A DNA stretch of 64,000 nt, from NCBI RefSeq assembly GCF_031583025.1, contig NZ_CP134062.1, positions 3,596,001 to 3,660,000 of the forward strand, in the 5' to 3' direction. The notes under the pieces are model-generated. The model was not told the origin of the DNA. It made no database searches and worked only from the letters and a program-made list of their open reading frames with translations. Numbering within the stretch: the first letter of the stretch is position 1; every line of letters begins with the position of its first letter. The position numbers were made by a program, and so were the translations under genes. Positions 45,541-54,511 of the stretch are shown one piece after another. The DNA is from Mycobacterium sp. Z3061. Lineage in GTDB: Bacteria; Actinomycetota; Actinomycetes; Mycobacteriales; Mycobacteriaceae.

Positions 45541-47367
45541 ATGAATCGCGGTACCGGGTCGACGCCCGCGGCACCTGACGGGCTGCTGCAGATCGAGGAT
45601 TGCCTGGACGCTGACGGCAACATCGTCCTACCGCCGGACACCACGCTGATCTCGCTGATCGACCGCAACATCAAGTACGTCGGCGACACCGTCGCCTACC
45701 GCTTCCTGAACTACGGCGGCTCCGGCGAGGGGCATGCCGATGAAATCACCTGGTCCAAGTTCGGACTCCGCTTACGAGCCGTCGCCGCCCACGTGCAGCG
45801 GTTCGCCGGCCCCGGTGACCGAGTCGCGATCCTGGCACCCCAGAGCATCGATTGGGTTGTCGGCTACTACGCGGCGATCAAAGCCGGAACCATTGCGGTG
45901 CCGTTGTTCGCACCGGAACTGCCCGGCCACGCCGAACGTCTCGACACGGCGCTGCGCGATTCGCAGCCGGCGGTCATCCTCACCACGGCAGCGGCCAGGG
46001 AGGAGATCGAACAGTTCCTGGCTGCCCACCCTCAACTGCACCGACCGCAGCTGCTCGTGATCGACCAGATACCGGACGAGGCGGAGCGGCTGTTCACGCC
46101 CGTCCATCTGGACATGGACGCCGTGTCCTATCTGCAGTACACCTCGGGAGCGACCCGGCCCCCGATCGGGGTGGAGATCACCCACCGGGCCGTGGCCACC
46201 AACTTGACGCAGATGATCCTGTCGATCGACCTGCTGAACCGGAACACCCACGGCGTCAGCTGGCTGCCCCTCTACCACGACATGGGTTTGTCGATGATCG
46301 GCTTCCCGACCGTGTACGGCGGCCACACCACCCTCCTGTCACCCACGGCGTTCGTACGCCGCCCGCTGCGCTGGATCCAGGCCTTGTCTGACAGCTCGCG
46401 AATCGGCCAGGTGGTCACCGCCGCGCCGAACTTCGCCTACGAATGGGCGGCGCAGCGCGGACTACCGGCGGCCGGCGACGACATCGACCTCTCCAACGTG
46501 GTGCTGATCATCGGTTCGGAGCCGGTCAGCATCGACGCGGTGGCGAACTTCAATAAAGCGTTCGCGCCCTATGCATTACCGCGCACGGCCTTCAAACCGT
46601 CGTACGGCATCGCCGAGGCGACCCTGATGATCGCCACCATCGACCACGCCGCCGAGACGTCGGTGATCTACCTCGATCGCGAGCAGTTGGGCGCGGGCCG
46701 GGCGGTGCCGGTTGCCGCCGACGCGCCCAACGCCGTCGGCCAGGTGTCATGTGGTCAAGTCGCACGCAGCTTGTGGGCGGTGATCGTGGACCCCGAAACC
46801 GGCGCCGAGTTGCCCGACGGTCACGTTGGCGAACCGTGGCTGCAGGGCGACAACGTCGGGCGAGGGTACTGGGAGCGGCCCGAGGAGACACGGCTGACGT
46901 TCCGCGCCAAGTTGAGCGCAACGCTCGGCGAAGGCAGCCATGCCGCCGGCGCCAAGATCGACGGCGACTGGTTGCGAACCGGCGACCTGGCCGTTTACCT
47001 CGACGGCGAGTTGTATGTGACCGGGCGGATGGCGGACCTGGTGACCATCGACGGCCGGAACCACTATCCCCAGGACATCGAGGCCACCGTCGCCGAAGCG
47101 TCGCCGTTGGTGCGACGGGGATATGTGACGGCCTTTGCGGTGCCTGCTGGGTTGGTCGTCATCGCCGAGCGCGCCACGGGTACCAGCCGCGCCGACCCCC
47201 AACCCGCGATCGAGGCCATCCGGGCGGCGGTGCTGGCACGGCACGGTTTGTCCGTCACGGACGTGCGGTTTCTGCCCGCCGGCGCCATTCCGCGCACCAC
47301 CAGCGGCAAGTTGGCGCGGGTGGCCTGCCGCGCCGAGTATCTCGAGGGCACCCTCGGCGTTCATTGA
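45541..47367 (+). CDS. fadD31: Fatty acyl-AMP ligase (FadD31-like)
   Basis: The product has 608 residues. Adenylation motifs are YLQYTSGATRPPIGVEITH (A3, ~198), WLPLYHDMGL (A4), PSYGIAEATLM (A5), WLRTGDLAVY (A7, ~481), GRNHYPQDIEATV (A8) and TSGKLARV (A10 Lys, ~591). The YxxDMGL and TSGAT variants with the GRNHYPQDIE motif are those of fatty acyl-AMP ligases, which activate fatty acids as adenylates and pass them to polyketide synthases or carrier proteins rather than CoA. No PKS is adjacent. The position after lipD matches M. tuberculosis fadD31 (Rv1925). Confidence 0.88.
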   Translation: MNRGTGSTPAAPDGLLQIEDCLDADGNIVLPPDTTLISLIDRNIKYVGDTVAYRFLNYGGSGEGHADEITWSKFGLRLRAVAAHVQRFAGPGDRVAILAPQSIDWVVGYYAAIKAGTIAVPLFAPELPGHAERLDTALRDSQPAVILTTAAAREEIEQFLAAHPQLHRPQLLVIDQIPDEAERLFTPVHLDMDAVSYLQYTSGATRPPIGVEITHRAVATNLTQMILSIDLLNRNTHGVSWLPLYHDMGLSMIGFPTVYGGHTTLLSPTAFVRRPLRWIQALSDSSRIGQVVTAAPNFAYEWAAQRGLPAAGDDIDLSNVVLIIGSEPVSIDAVANFNKAFAPYALPRTAFKPSYGIAEATLMIATIDHAAETSVIYLDREQLGAGRAVPVAADAPNAVGQVSCGQVARSLWAVIVDPETGAELPDGHVGEPWLQGDNVGRGYWERPEETRLTFRAKLSATLGEGSHAAGAKIDGDWLRTGDLAVYLDGELYVTGRMADLVTIDGRNHYPQDIEATVAEASPLVRRGYVTAFAVPAGLVVIAERATGTSRADPQPAIEAIRAAVLARHGLSVTDVRFLPAGAIPRTTSGKLARVACRAEYLEGTLGVH

Positions 47368-47398
47368 AAACCGGGGATCAGCCTCATAGGTTCAATCG

Positions 47399-48214
47399 GT
47401 GCGAATCGTCGTAACCGGGGGCAGCAGCGGGCTTGGAAAGGAAACAGCCGCAGCCTTCGCCGCGGCGGGCCACCAGGTGACAATCGCCTGCCGGACATTG
47501 CCAAAAGCGGAGCAGGCCGCCGCCGGCATGCCCGGCGACGTCGAGGTGCGGCACCTCGATCTGGCTGACCTGAGCAGTATCCGCGCCTTTGCGGCCTCAG
47601 TGGACACCGTTGACGTGCTGGTCAACAACGCCGGAGTGTTAGGGCTGCCGTTGACGCGAACTGTCGATGGCTTCGAGGCGCACATCGGCACGAACCATCT
47701 CGGTCACTTCGCGTTGACCTGCTCCCTGGGAGACAAGATCGCCGATCGGGTGATCTCGGTGGGCAGCGCGCTGTACGTCGTCGGTCGCATCGACTTGGAC
47801 GATCTGAACTGGCGCCGGCGCGAATACGCGATGTTCCCGGCCTATGCCCAGTCCAAGCTGGCCACCATGCTGTTCACCGAGGAGCTGGCCCGGCGTGGCA
47901 TGCGCGCGTACGTGTCCGACCCGGGTATGGCGTATACCGACATCACTCGAGACAGCTCCGGCGTATTGCATTGGCTGGGTGAGCATTTGCTCGAGTACCT
48001 CGGTCAAAGCGCCGCCGACGGTGCGCGGGCCACAATCGAGGCGCTGGCCACGGATCGGCCCAGCGGAACCTACCTGGCGCCGCGGTTCAACCAGTGGGGA
48101 AAACCGAAGGTCACCGTTCCAATGCGCAAAGCCCGCGACCCGGTGCTGGCCCGGAAGCTCTGGGAGCTGTCGGCGCAATTGACGCAGTGTGACTGGGTCG
48201 GCCGCCGTCGTTGA
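47399..48214 (+). CDS. Short-chain dehydrogenase/reductase
   Basis: The product has 271 residues from GTG 47399. The Rossmann glycine motif is TGGSSGLG (6-13), then VDVLVNNAGVLG (~74-85) and the catalytic YAQSK (Tyr~150, Lys~154), with a Ser in ISVGSALY before it. The sequence resembles retinol-dehydrogenase/WW-domain oxidoreductase-type SDRs. It lies 31 bp after fadD31 on the same strand, so may be co-transcribed. It converges on the Ddn-like gene. Confidence 0.85.
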   Translation: MRIVVTGGSSGLGKETAAAFAAAGHQVTIACRTLPKAEQAAAGMPGDVEVRHLDLADLSSIRAFAASVDTVDVLVNNAGVLGLPLTRTVDGFEAHIGTNHLGHFALTCSLGDKIADRVISVGSALYVVGRIDLDDLNWRRREYAMFPAYAQSKLATMLFTEELARRGMRAYVSDPGMAYTDITRDSSGVLHWLGEHLLEYLGQSAADGARATIEALATDRPSGTYLAPRFNQWGKPKVTVPMRKARDPVLARKLWELSAQLTQCDWVGRRR

Positions 48215-48224
48215 CGACTCACGC

Positions 48225-48725
48225 TCAACGGCGCTGCAGGACGAACGCCTCGATCCGACGGTCACCCGCCCACTCCTGCTCTTTGGCGAGACCGGGGTAG
48301 ATCGCAACGCCTCTGGACCAAATATCTTCTCGTTCAACGGGAGTCGCCAGTCGCGCCGTTGCTGTCCAGTTGTCTCCCTCGATCACCACCGTCGCGATCG
48401 GGTTCGCCTTGAGGTTGTAGTACCAGCCGGGGTGCTTCTCGTCGCCGTAGTTCGCCGCGACGACAGCCACGCCGTCGGGATGCGGGATGCCGAGCAGGGC
48501 GACGGTGCGCGGCTGGCCCGACTTGGCGCCGGTAGTCGTCAGGATCACCGACGGCAGGCCGGCCGCCACGCCCGCGAAGCTGTACTTGCCGCGGGTGAGC
48601 TTGCTGAGCAGCTGGTCCAGCCGGTGCGCCGTCGGGCGGAAAAGCACCCGCCCCGCCTTGGTCGCCGCGAGGTTGCGCATCGCACGGTGAAAAGCACCGG
48701 CTTCGTCGAATGAGCTGACAGGCAT
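48225..48725 (-). CDS. Deazaflavin (F420)-dependent nitroreductase-family protein
   Basis: The product has 166 residues from ATG 48725; the long frame upstream to 49850 is antisense to the arylsulfatase. The Ddn split-beta-barrel pattern is VILTTTGAKSGQPRTVALLG (~62-81), VAVVAANYGDEKHPGWYYNL (~87-106), and VVIEGDNW. The KSGQPR loop binds the F420 phosphate. Family members use reduced F420 to reduce quinones or nitro compounds such as pretomanid. It diverges from the arylsulfatase gene. Confidence 0.87.
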   Translation of the reverse strand: MPVSSFDEAGAFHRAMRNLAATKAGRVLFRPTAHRLDQLLSKLTRGKYSFAGVAAGLPSVILTTTGAKSGQPRTVALLGIPHPDGVAVVAANYGDEKHPGWYYNLKANPIATVVIEGDNWTATARLATPVEREDIWSRGVAIYPGLAKEQEWAGDRRIEAFVLQRR

Positions 48726-48794
48726 AGCGGAATTCTCTCCGATTCCGGCCTCGCGCGTGAGACTATCCACGCCATCGGGCAATAAGGAGGCACA

Positions 48795-51119
48795 GTGGTT
48801 GACCTGCCGCGCGCAGCCGAACCGTTCGCCGGGGTGATCAGGCCGTCGGCCGCTGAGTCCACCCCGGTCAAACCGACGATCACCTACCCACCCGAGGGTG
48901 CTCCCAACGTCGTGGTCGTCCTGCTCGACGATGTCGGGTTCGGAGCGGCGGCCACGTTCGGCGGGCCGGTGCCGACGCCCGCCCTCGACCGGGTGGCCCG
49001 AACCGGTCTGCGCTACAACCAGTTTCACACCACCGCGCTCTGTTCGCCGACCCGCGCCGCGTTGCTGACCGGACGCAATCATCACAGCGCGCACATGGGC
49101 ACCATCTGCGAAATCGCCTACGGCTTCCCGGGTTACGACAGCGTGCTGCCGGAGAGCACCGCCACGGTCGCGGAGATCCTGCGGCACAACGGCTACAACA
49201 CCGCATTGTTCGGCAAGGCACATTTCACCCCGACCTGGGAACTGGGGCCGACCGGACCATTTGACCGCTGGCCCACCGGGCTGGGCTTCGAACGCTTCTA
49301 CGGTTTCCTGGGTGGCGACACGTCCCAGTACGAGCCGGCACTGTTCGACCAGACCACCCCGGTCGAGCCGTATCTGGGCCGCGACGACTATCACCTCACC
49401 GAAGATCTCGCCGACCGCGCTATCGAATGGATGCAACGCCAACAAACCTCGGCGCCCGGTAAGCCCTTCTTCCTTTACTTCGCTCCCGGTGCCACGCACA
49501 GTCCGCACCAGGTATGGCCGGAGTGGTCGGACAGGTTCGCAGGTCAGTTCGACAGCGGCTGGGATGCGTTGCGCGAGGACATCTATCAACGCCAGATTGA
49601 GCTGGGCATCATTCCGGCCGGCACCCGGCTGACGCCACGACCAGAACAGATTCCGGCGTGGACGGACTACGACGACCGCTACAAACCGGTGGCCCGCCGC
49701 CTGATGGAGGTCTATGCCGGCTTCCTGGCCCACACCGACGCGCAGATCGCACGGGTCATCGACGCCATCGACGATCTGGGCCAATGGGACAACACGCTGT
49801 TCATCTATATCTGCGGTGACAACGGCGCCTCGGCCGAAGGCACCATCCATGGCGCCTGGAGCTCACCCTCGTTCCAGAACGGTCTGCCCGAGGATCCCGA
49901 ATGGTTGCTCGCCCATCTGGACGACTTCGGGACAGCACGGTGCGAGAACCACTACAACGTCGGCTGGGCATGGGCGCTCGACGCTCCGTTTCAGTGGATG
50001 AAGCAGGTCGCCTCCCACTTCGGCGGCACCCGCAACGGGTTCGCCGTGTCATGGCCACGCGGAATCAAGGCCAAGGGCGAGCAGCGCAGTCAGTTCCATC
50101 ACGTCATCGACGTCATGCCGACCATCTTGGAGGCGGCCGGTGTCGAGATGCCGGTGCGCGTCAACGGCGTCGAGCAGAAACCAGTCGAAGGAGTAAGCAT
50201 GCAGTACTCCTTCGATGACCCTGATGCCGAAAGTCACAGACCCACACAGTATTTCGAAATATTCGGAAATCGCGCGATATATCATCGGGGCTGGATCGCG
50301 TCGTGTTTTCACGGCCGGCTGCCCTGGGTGCGTACCGGCAGTCATCCATTCGGCGACAGCGAACGCTGGGAGCTTTACCATCTCGCCGACGACTTCAGCC
50401 AGGGTGTCGATCTCGCCGCCCGGTACCCGGAGAAACTAGCCGAATTGCAGGCCGTCTTCGACTCCGAGGCCCGCAAGTACGACGTGTACCCGCTCAGCGA
50501 CGCCACGCTGGCGCGGGCGCTGCCGGTCAACCGGCCGAACCTGTTGGGCGAACGCACTTCGGTCACGTATTACCCCAGCCACGTGCGGATCCCCGAGACG
50601 GCGACACTGACCTACACCAGCACATCGTTTCGATTGCGGGCGCACGTGGTGATCCCGGCGGGTGGTGCGCAGGGGGTGGTGATCTGTATCGGTGGCGCGA
50701 TGGCCGGATGGAGCCTGTATCTGCAGTACGGCGTACCGATGTTCACCTACAACTATCTCGGTCATGAACTCACCACGGTGTCTGGGCTGGAACCGCTTCC
50801 GGAAGGCCCTGCCATCGTCGGCCTTTCGTTCGATTACGACGGCGGGGGACTGGGCAGGGGGGCGACGGTCTCGTTGTTGGTCGACGAGCGCAGCGTGGCC
50901 AGTGGCCGCATCGAGCGCACCGTCCCGTTCCGCTTCTCGATGAGTGGTGAAACGCTGGACGTGGGAGTCGACACCGGTTCACCGGTGGCGCCGTACGGGC
51001 AGGCCTTCCGGTTCACCGGGCGTATAGACCGGATCGAAGCGACCATCGACCCCCGGCCCGGCGATCTGGCGGCAGCGCTGGCCGAGGCGGAGATGCGCTC
51101 GGCGATGGGTTCGCAGTAG
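48795..51119 (+). CDS. Arylsulfatase (AtsD-like)
   Basis: The product has 774 residues from GTG 48795, with AAGGAGG five bases upstream. The formylglycine motif CSPTR has its Cys at residue 83, followed by LLTGRNHH. Metal ligands are the Asp-Asp of VVLLDDVGFG (45-46) and the D-N of CGDNGASAEG (~340). The C-terminal ~170-residue beta domain is that of the large bacterial sulfatases such as AtsD (Rv0663). It hydrolyses sulfate esters; a formylglycine-generating enzyme is needed in trans. The next gene starts 2 bp after its stop, so they form one operon. Confidence 0.92.
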   Translation: MVDLPRAAEPFAGVIRPSAAESTPVKPTITYPPEGAPNVVVVLLDDVGFGAAATFGGPVPTPALDRVARTGLRYNQFHTTALCSPTRAALLTGRNHHSAHMGTICEIAYGFPGYDSVLPESTATVAEILRHNGYNTALFGKAHFTPTWELGPTGPFDRWPTGLGFERFYGFLGGDTSQYEPALFDQTTPVEPYLGRDDYHLTEDLADRAIEWMQRQQTSAPGKPFFLYFAPGATHSPHQVWPEWSDRFAGQFDSGWDALREDIYQRQIELGIIPAGTRLTPRPEQIPAWTDYDDRYKPVARRLMEVYAGFLAHTDAQIARVIDAIDDLGQWDNTLFIYICGDNGASAEGTIHGAWSSPSFQNGLPEDPEWLLAHLDDFGTARCENHYNVGWAWALDAPFQWMKQVASHFGGTRNGFAVSWPRGIKAKGEQRSQFHHVIDVMPTILEAAGVEMPVRVNGVEQKPVEGVSMQYSFDDPDAESHRPTQYFEIFGNRAIYHRGWIASCFHGRLPWVRTGSHPFGDSERWELYHLADDFSQGVDLAARYPEKLAELQAVFDSEARKYDVYPLSDATLARALPVNRPNLLGERTSVTYYPSHVRIPETATLTYTSTSFRLRAHVVIPAGGAQGVVICIGGAMAGWSLYLQYGVPMFTYNYLGHELTTVSGLEPLPEGPAIVGLSFDYDGGGLGRGATVSLLVDERSVASGRIERTVPFRFSMSGETLDVGVDTGSPVAPYGQAFRFTGRIDRIEATIDPRPGDLAAALAEAEMRSAMGSQ

Positions 51120-51121
51120 CG

Positions 51122-51793
51122 ATGTGGGAAAGTCTGGTCCCGCTGATTCTCGGCGGCGCATTGGAACCGATCGAGATCATGATCACGATCATGCTGCTGG
51201 GCACGCCCGCTCGCCTGCGGGCGGCAGGGGCCTGGATCTCCGGGCATGTCGGCACCAGGCTGCTGCAGGGCCTCGTCTTCGGCACCATCCTGCACTGGGG
51301 AGCCCGCGGCGGCGACTCGAAGCACGCCTATCACTGGGTGGTGTCGACGGTTCTGCTCGTCGTTGCAGTGCTGTTCCTGGTGACCGCCGCGCGGGAGTTG
51401 CTGAGCGACGACGACCCGAATGCGCCGCCACCGAAATGGATGGCGGTGCTGATGTCGGCGACGCCGACAAAGGCGTTCTTCATCGGGGCGGGTGTCGTTA
51501 CGGTGTCGGTGAAGGCGTGGGTCTTCACCTTCGCGGCGATCGGAGTGATCGGTAGTGCGGAGATGGGCCACGTCGGACATATGACGTCGTATATCGCCTT
51601 CGTGTTGCTCGCGACAAGCGTGAACCTGATCATCATCGGCGCCGCGGCACTCTTAGGCGACCGGTCACGTTCCGTGCTGGACCGGATGCTGCGCTGGCTG
51701 CAGGACAAGAACCAGCCCATCGTCGTCCTGGTCGGGTTGATCTTCGGGATCTGGTTCGGGCTGAAAGCCTTGCGCGGCTTCGGGATCCTTTAA
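51122..51793 (+). CDS. GAP/sulfolipid-addressing (SfLAP) family membrane protein
   Basis: The product has 223 residues with about six hydrophobic segments: LVPLILGGALEPIEIMITIM at the N-terminus, then ~52-70, 76-90, 118-148, 156-180 and 199-215. The N-terminal pattern and the FFIGAGVVTVSVKAWVFTFAAI segment fit the SfLAP family, to which the sulfolipid transporter Sap belongs. Its direct pairing with an arylsulfatase suggests a sulfated lipid or its product as substrate. This is inference from family and operon only. Confidence 0.7.
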   Translation: MWESLVPLILGGALEPIEIMITIMLLGTPARLRAAGAWISGHVGTRLLQGLVFGTILHWGARGGDSKHAYHWVVSTVLLVVAVLFLVTAARELLSDDDPNAPPPKWMAVLMSATPTKAFFIGAGVVTVSVKAWVFTFAAIGVIGSAEMGHVGHMTSYIAFVLLATSVNLIIIGAAALLGDRSRSVLDRMLRWLQDKNQPIVVLVGLIFGIWFGLKALRGFGIL

Positions 51794-51815
51794 GTGCTTT
51801 GGAATCCTGTAAGTG

Positions 51816-52556
51816 TCAGCCCGCTCGCGGATGGCCACCGACCCGGATCGCGGACTCGACCTGGTCGGCACTGATCTCTTTGGTGCAGAAGAACCAGTCC
51901 TCGCACTCGATGCCCTCGGCGTGGCCGTCCATCCGCTCCTTGGCGGTGCCGCAGGAACCCGCGGGTGGCACGATCACCCGGTCTCCTGGGTGCCAATCGG
52001 CCGGCGTCGCGACGTGGAAGTGATCGGCGGTTTGCAACGCCTTGACCACCCGCAGCAACTCATCGAAGTTGCGGCCCAGGCTCAGCGGGTAGTAGATGAC
52101 GGCACGGATCTTGCCTTCCGGGTCGATGACGAAGACCGCGCGCACCGCCTTGGTGGAGTCCTCACCTGGCATGATCATCCCGTACTTTCGCGCGACCTCC
52201 ATCGAGACGTCCTCGATCAGCGGGAAGGTGACCTCCACGTCGTGCATGCCGCGGAAGCAGATCTTCTCCTTGATCGTGCGTAACCATGCGATATGGCTGT
52301 AGAGCCCGTCGACCGACAACCCCACCAGCATCGTGTTGTAGGCCGCGAACTGCTGTTGCATCGAGGCAAAGGTGATGAATTCGCTGGTGCACACCGGGGT
52401 GAAGTCAGCCGGATGAGAGAAGAAGATGACCCACTTGCCGGCATAGTCGGCCGGAAAGTTGATCGACCCCTGCGTGGTGACGGCGGTGAACGGCGGCGCC
52501 GGGTCCCCGATACGGGGCATTCCGACGATCGCGGGGAAGCTCTCGGTGGTGGTCAT
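51816..52556 (-). CDS. Peroxiredoxin, 1-Cys/Prx6-type
   Basis: The product has 246 residues from ATG 52556. The peroxidatic Cys56 is in FSHPADFTPVCTSE, the Prx6/AhpC signature with the P-x-x-x-T/S-x-x-C geometry. C-terminal Cys residues at ~213 (GSCGTAKER), ~224 and ~230 could act as resolving residues, so a 2-Cys mechanism is possible. It reduces H2O2 or organic peroxides with a thiol partner. It is longer than AhpC and has the C-terminal dimerisation domain of the Prx6 group. Confidence 0.9.
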   Translation of the reverse strand: MTTTESFPAIVGMPRIGDPAPPFTAVTTQGSINFPADYAGKWVIFFSHPADFTPVCTSEFITFASMQQQFAAYNTMLVGLSVDGLYSHIAWLRTIKEKICFRGMHDVEVTFPLIEDVSMEVARKYGMIMPGEDSTKAVRAVFVIDPEGKIRAVIYYPLSLGRNFDELLRVVKALQTADHFHVATPADWHPGDRVIVPPAGSCGTAKERMDGHAEGIECEDWFFCTKEISADQVESAIRVGGHPRAG

Positions 52557-52658
52557 GGACGGTCCCTTCACGTGGTCTGGCACCATTCCACAACCCGCCG
52601 TGTCCACGGGATAGGGACTAACGCCCTTTGACGTGGGGCCGCTTGTCGTCTGACACCG

Positions 52659-53195
52659 TCAGGGACTGGTTCCCTGGTTGATGATCAGCGGTGGTGGCCC
52701 AATCCCTGCGTGAGGGTCGGCCTGCGTCTTGTAGAACGGGGGCAGGGTCCCCGCGCCGGCCTCGAACCGGGTGAGATATTCGGCGTCGAATGTCACCTGA
52801 TACCACTGAATTCCGAGCGACGCCGACACATCCGGGTCGTTGGTCGGGGCGCTTGCGATCGCGGTGACGCGCACGCACTTCACGTGCTGACGCATGATCG
52901 AGGAGAAGCTGGCCAGCCCGTCCGCATCCTGTTCCGGTGCCCCCGCGCCATACACGGCACGCACCTGCCGGCCCAGATAGCCCCAAGCCGTGAGGTAATC
53001 CTTGCTGTTGACCGCGCTGAAGTAGTCGACCAGAACCTGCTGACCCTTACCGACGGGCCGGGCGTCGGGTTGCCCGTTGGCGCATCCCGAGTCGGCGGCA
53101 GCATGGCCGGCCGGCGCGAACATGCACCCGGCCAGAGTCAGCGCTGCGAACAGGTGCCGTCGCGAGTCCCGAGACAAACGAATATCCACCGGCAT
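52659..53195 (-). CDS. Putative exported or lipid-anchored protein of unknown function
   Basis: The product has 178 residues. A basic N-region (RLSRDSRRH), a hydrophobic core and LTLAGC (Cys~24) make a lipobox; an AxA site follows at GHAAAD, so simple secretion is the alternative. The mature part has a VDYFSAVNSKDYLTAWGYLG segment, resembling the NTF2/DUF4878-like lipoprotein fold, and Cys in HVKCVRV. It lies where the recalled M. tuberculosis order has mpt63, but the sequence is not that protein. Function unknown. Confidence 0.68.
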   Translation of the reverse strand: MPVDIRLSRDSRRHLFAALTLAGCMFAPAGHAAADSGCANGQPDARPVGKGQQVLVDYFSAVNSKDYLTAWGYLGRQVRAVYGAGAPEQDADGLASFSSIMRQHVKCVRVTAIASAPTNDPDVSASLGIQWYQVTFDAEYLTRFEAGAGTLPPFYKTQADPHAGIGPPPLIINQGTSP

Positions 53196-53271
53196 ATGGA
53201 TGACTTTGGCCTCTTATCCGCCGGTGTCAAGGGCGCGACCATTACCGAAGCCCATCATCGAGGAGCGCACC

Positions 53272-53640
53272 ATGATCACCTACGAATTGGACGCGGCTCA
53301 ATCCGTGCTGTTGGTACACCCGGAGTCTGCTCTGGACAAGAGCGATTTCGCCGCACTTGCCAAGGTCGTCGACCCGCACATCGAGGCGAACGGCGACCTC
53401 AACGGTCTGGTCATCAGCGCGGCGAAATTCCCGGGGTGGGACAGCTTCGGAGCGCTGGTCACTCATTTCCGCTTCGTTCGGGATCATCAGAAGCACATCA
53501 AGAAAGTCGCAGTGGTGACCGACTCGCACCTCGGTGATGTGGCCGAACATCTGGCGTCGCACTTCGTGTCAGCCGAGATTCGCCACTTTCCCGCCGGTGA
53601 GCAGGACCGGGCGCGGCAGTGGGTTGTCGATGGCGCGTAA
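53272..53640 (+). CDS. STAS/SEC14-domain (SpoIIAA-like) protein
   Basis: The product has 122 residues from ATG 53272 with GAGGAG upstream; the longer frame from 53077 runs through the divergent lipoprotein gene. The pattern MITYELDAAQSVLLVHPESA, then WDSFGALVTHFRFVRDHQKH, KKVAVVTDS and HFPAGEQDRARQWV fits the SpoIIAA-like family that folds like STAS and CRAL-TRIO domains. Such proteins are suggested to bind lipids or act in stress responses. No partner is adjacent. It is followed by the DUF2071 gene after 26 bp. Confidence 0.78.
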   Translation: MITYELDAAQSVLLVHPESALDKSDFAALAKVVDPHIEANGDLNGLVISAAKFPGWDSFGALVTHFRFVRDHQKHIKKVAVVTDSHLGDVAEHLASHFVSAEIRHFPAGEQDRARQWVVDGA

Positions 53641-53666
53641 TCAACTGCGCGTGCCACCATGGTCCG

Positions 53667-54440
53667 GTGACTGCCCTGCCTGACCTGCCGGGTACCGGCG
53701 CCGAGAGGGACCCGGCGCTGGCCGGCTACCCGGTGACACCGCCGCTGCTGCCGCGTCCCGTCACGTTCGACCAGTACTGGAGGGACGTGACCTTCGCGCA
53801 CTGGCCGGTGGCACCGGAGACTGTCGCGCATCTGTACCCACCCGGCACCCGTCCCGATGTGTTCGCCGACGGAATCACCTATGTGGGGTTGATCCCGTTC
53901 GCGATGTCCTACACCAAACTCGGTACGGCACTTCCACTTCCGTACTTCGGCCGCTTCCTGGAGACCAATGTCCGGCTGTACTCGGTCGACGACGCCGGAC
54001 GCCATGGGGTGCTGTTCCGGTCCCTGGAAACGGCGCGGTTGGCGGTTGTGCCCGTGACCCGGATCGGGCTTGGCGTCCCGTACACCTGGGCGAGGATGCG
54101 GATGACCCGGTCCGGCCGCCAGATCACCTACCAGAGCGTGCGGCGCTGGCCCCGGCGCGGATTGCGCAGCCTGATGACGGTCACGGTCGGCGATGTCATC
54201 GAGCCGACCCCACTGGAGATCTGGCTCACCGCTCGCTGGGGTGCACACACCCGCAAGGCGGGCCGAACCTGGTGGGTCCCCAACGAACACGACGTATGGC
54301 CGTTGCACGAGGCCGAAATCTCTGAGCTGCATGACGAACTGGTGGACGCGGCGGGGGTACAGCCGGCCGGTCACCGATTGCGGGCACTGTATTCGCCGGG
54401 TGTGCAAACCTATTTCGGTCGGCCCTGCCTGGTTCAGTGA
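53667..54440 (+). CDS. YqjF/DUF2071-family protein (Rv1927-like)
   Basis: The product has 257 residues from GTG 53667, the length I recall for M. tuberculosis Rv1927. The signature is W-R-D-V-T-F-A-H-W-P-V near residue 33, then ITYVGLIPFAMSY and FLETNVRLYSV, the acetoacetate-decarboxylase-like beta fold of DUF2071. No catalytic Lys typical of true decarboxylases can be assigned. Function unknown. It probably follows the SpoIIAA-like gene in one transcript. Confidence 0.78.
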   Translation: MTALPDLPGTGAERDPALAGYPVTPPLLPRPVTFDQYWRDVTFAHWPVAPETVAHLYPPGTRPDVFADGITYVGLIPFAMSYTKLGTALPLPYFGRFLETNVRLYSVDDAGRHGVLFRSLETARLAVVPVTRIGLGVPYTWARMRMTRSGRQITYQSVRRWPRRGLRSLMTVTVGDVIEPTPLEIWLTARWGAHTRKAGRTWWVPNEHDVWPLHEAEISELHDELVDAAGVQPAGHRLRALYSPGVQTYFGRPCLVQ

Positions 54441-54449
54441 TCCGTCGCC

Positions 54450-54502
54450 GAGTGTGAAGTCCTCGACGCGACACGCCGCGGCGGCGTCGCGTCATTCACT
54501 CT
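54450..54502. terminator. Imperfect hairpin between convergent genes
   Basis: GACGCGAC (54465-54472) and GTCGCGTC (54486-54493) are perfect complements, with further pairing inside and outside (GAGTG at 54450 with CACTC at 54497). It lies between the stops of the DUF2071 gene and the 139-residue Cys-rich protein, so it could end both transcripts. No T tract. Confidence 0.45.
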
Positions 54503-54511
54503 CGCGCCGGA

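Noticed and set aside
48726..49850. Long minus-strand frame continuing upstream of the Ddn-like protein
   Set aside because: It is antisense to the arylsulfatase N-terminal coding region with its CSPTR motif.
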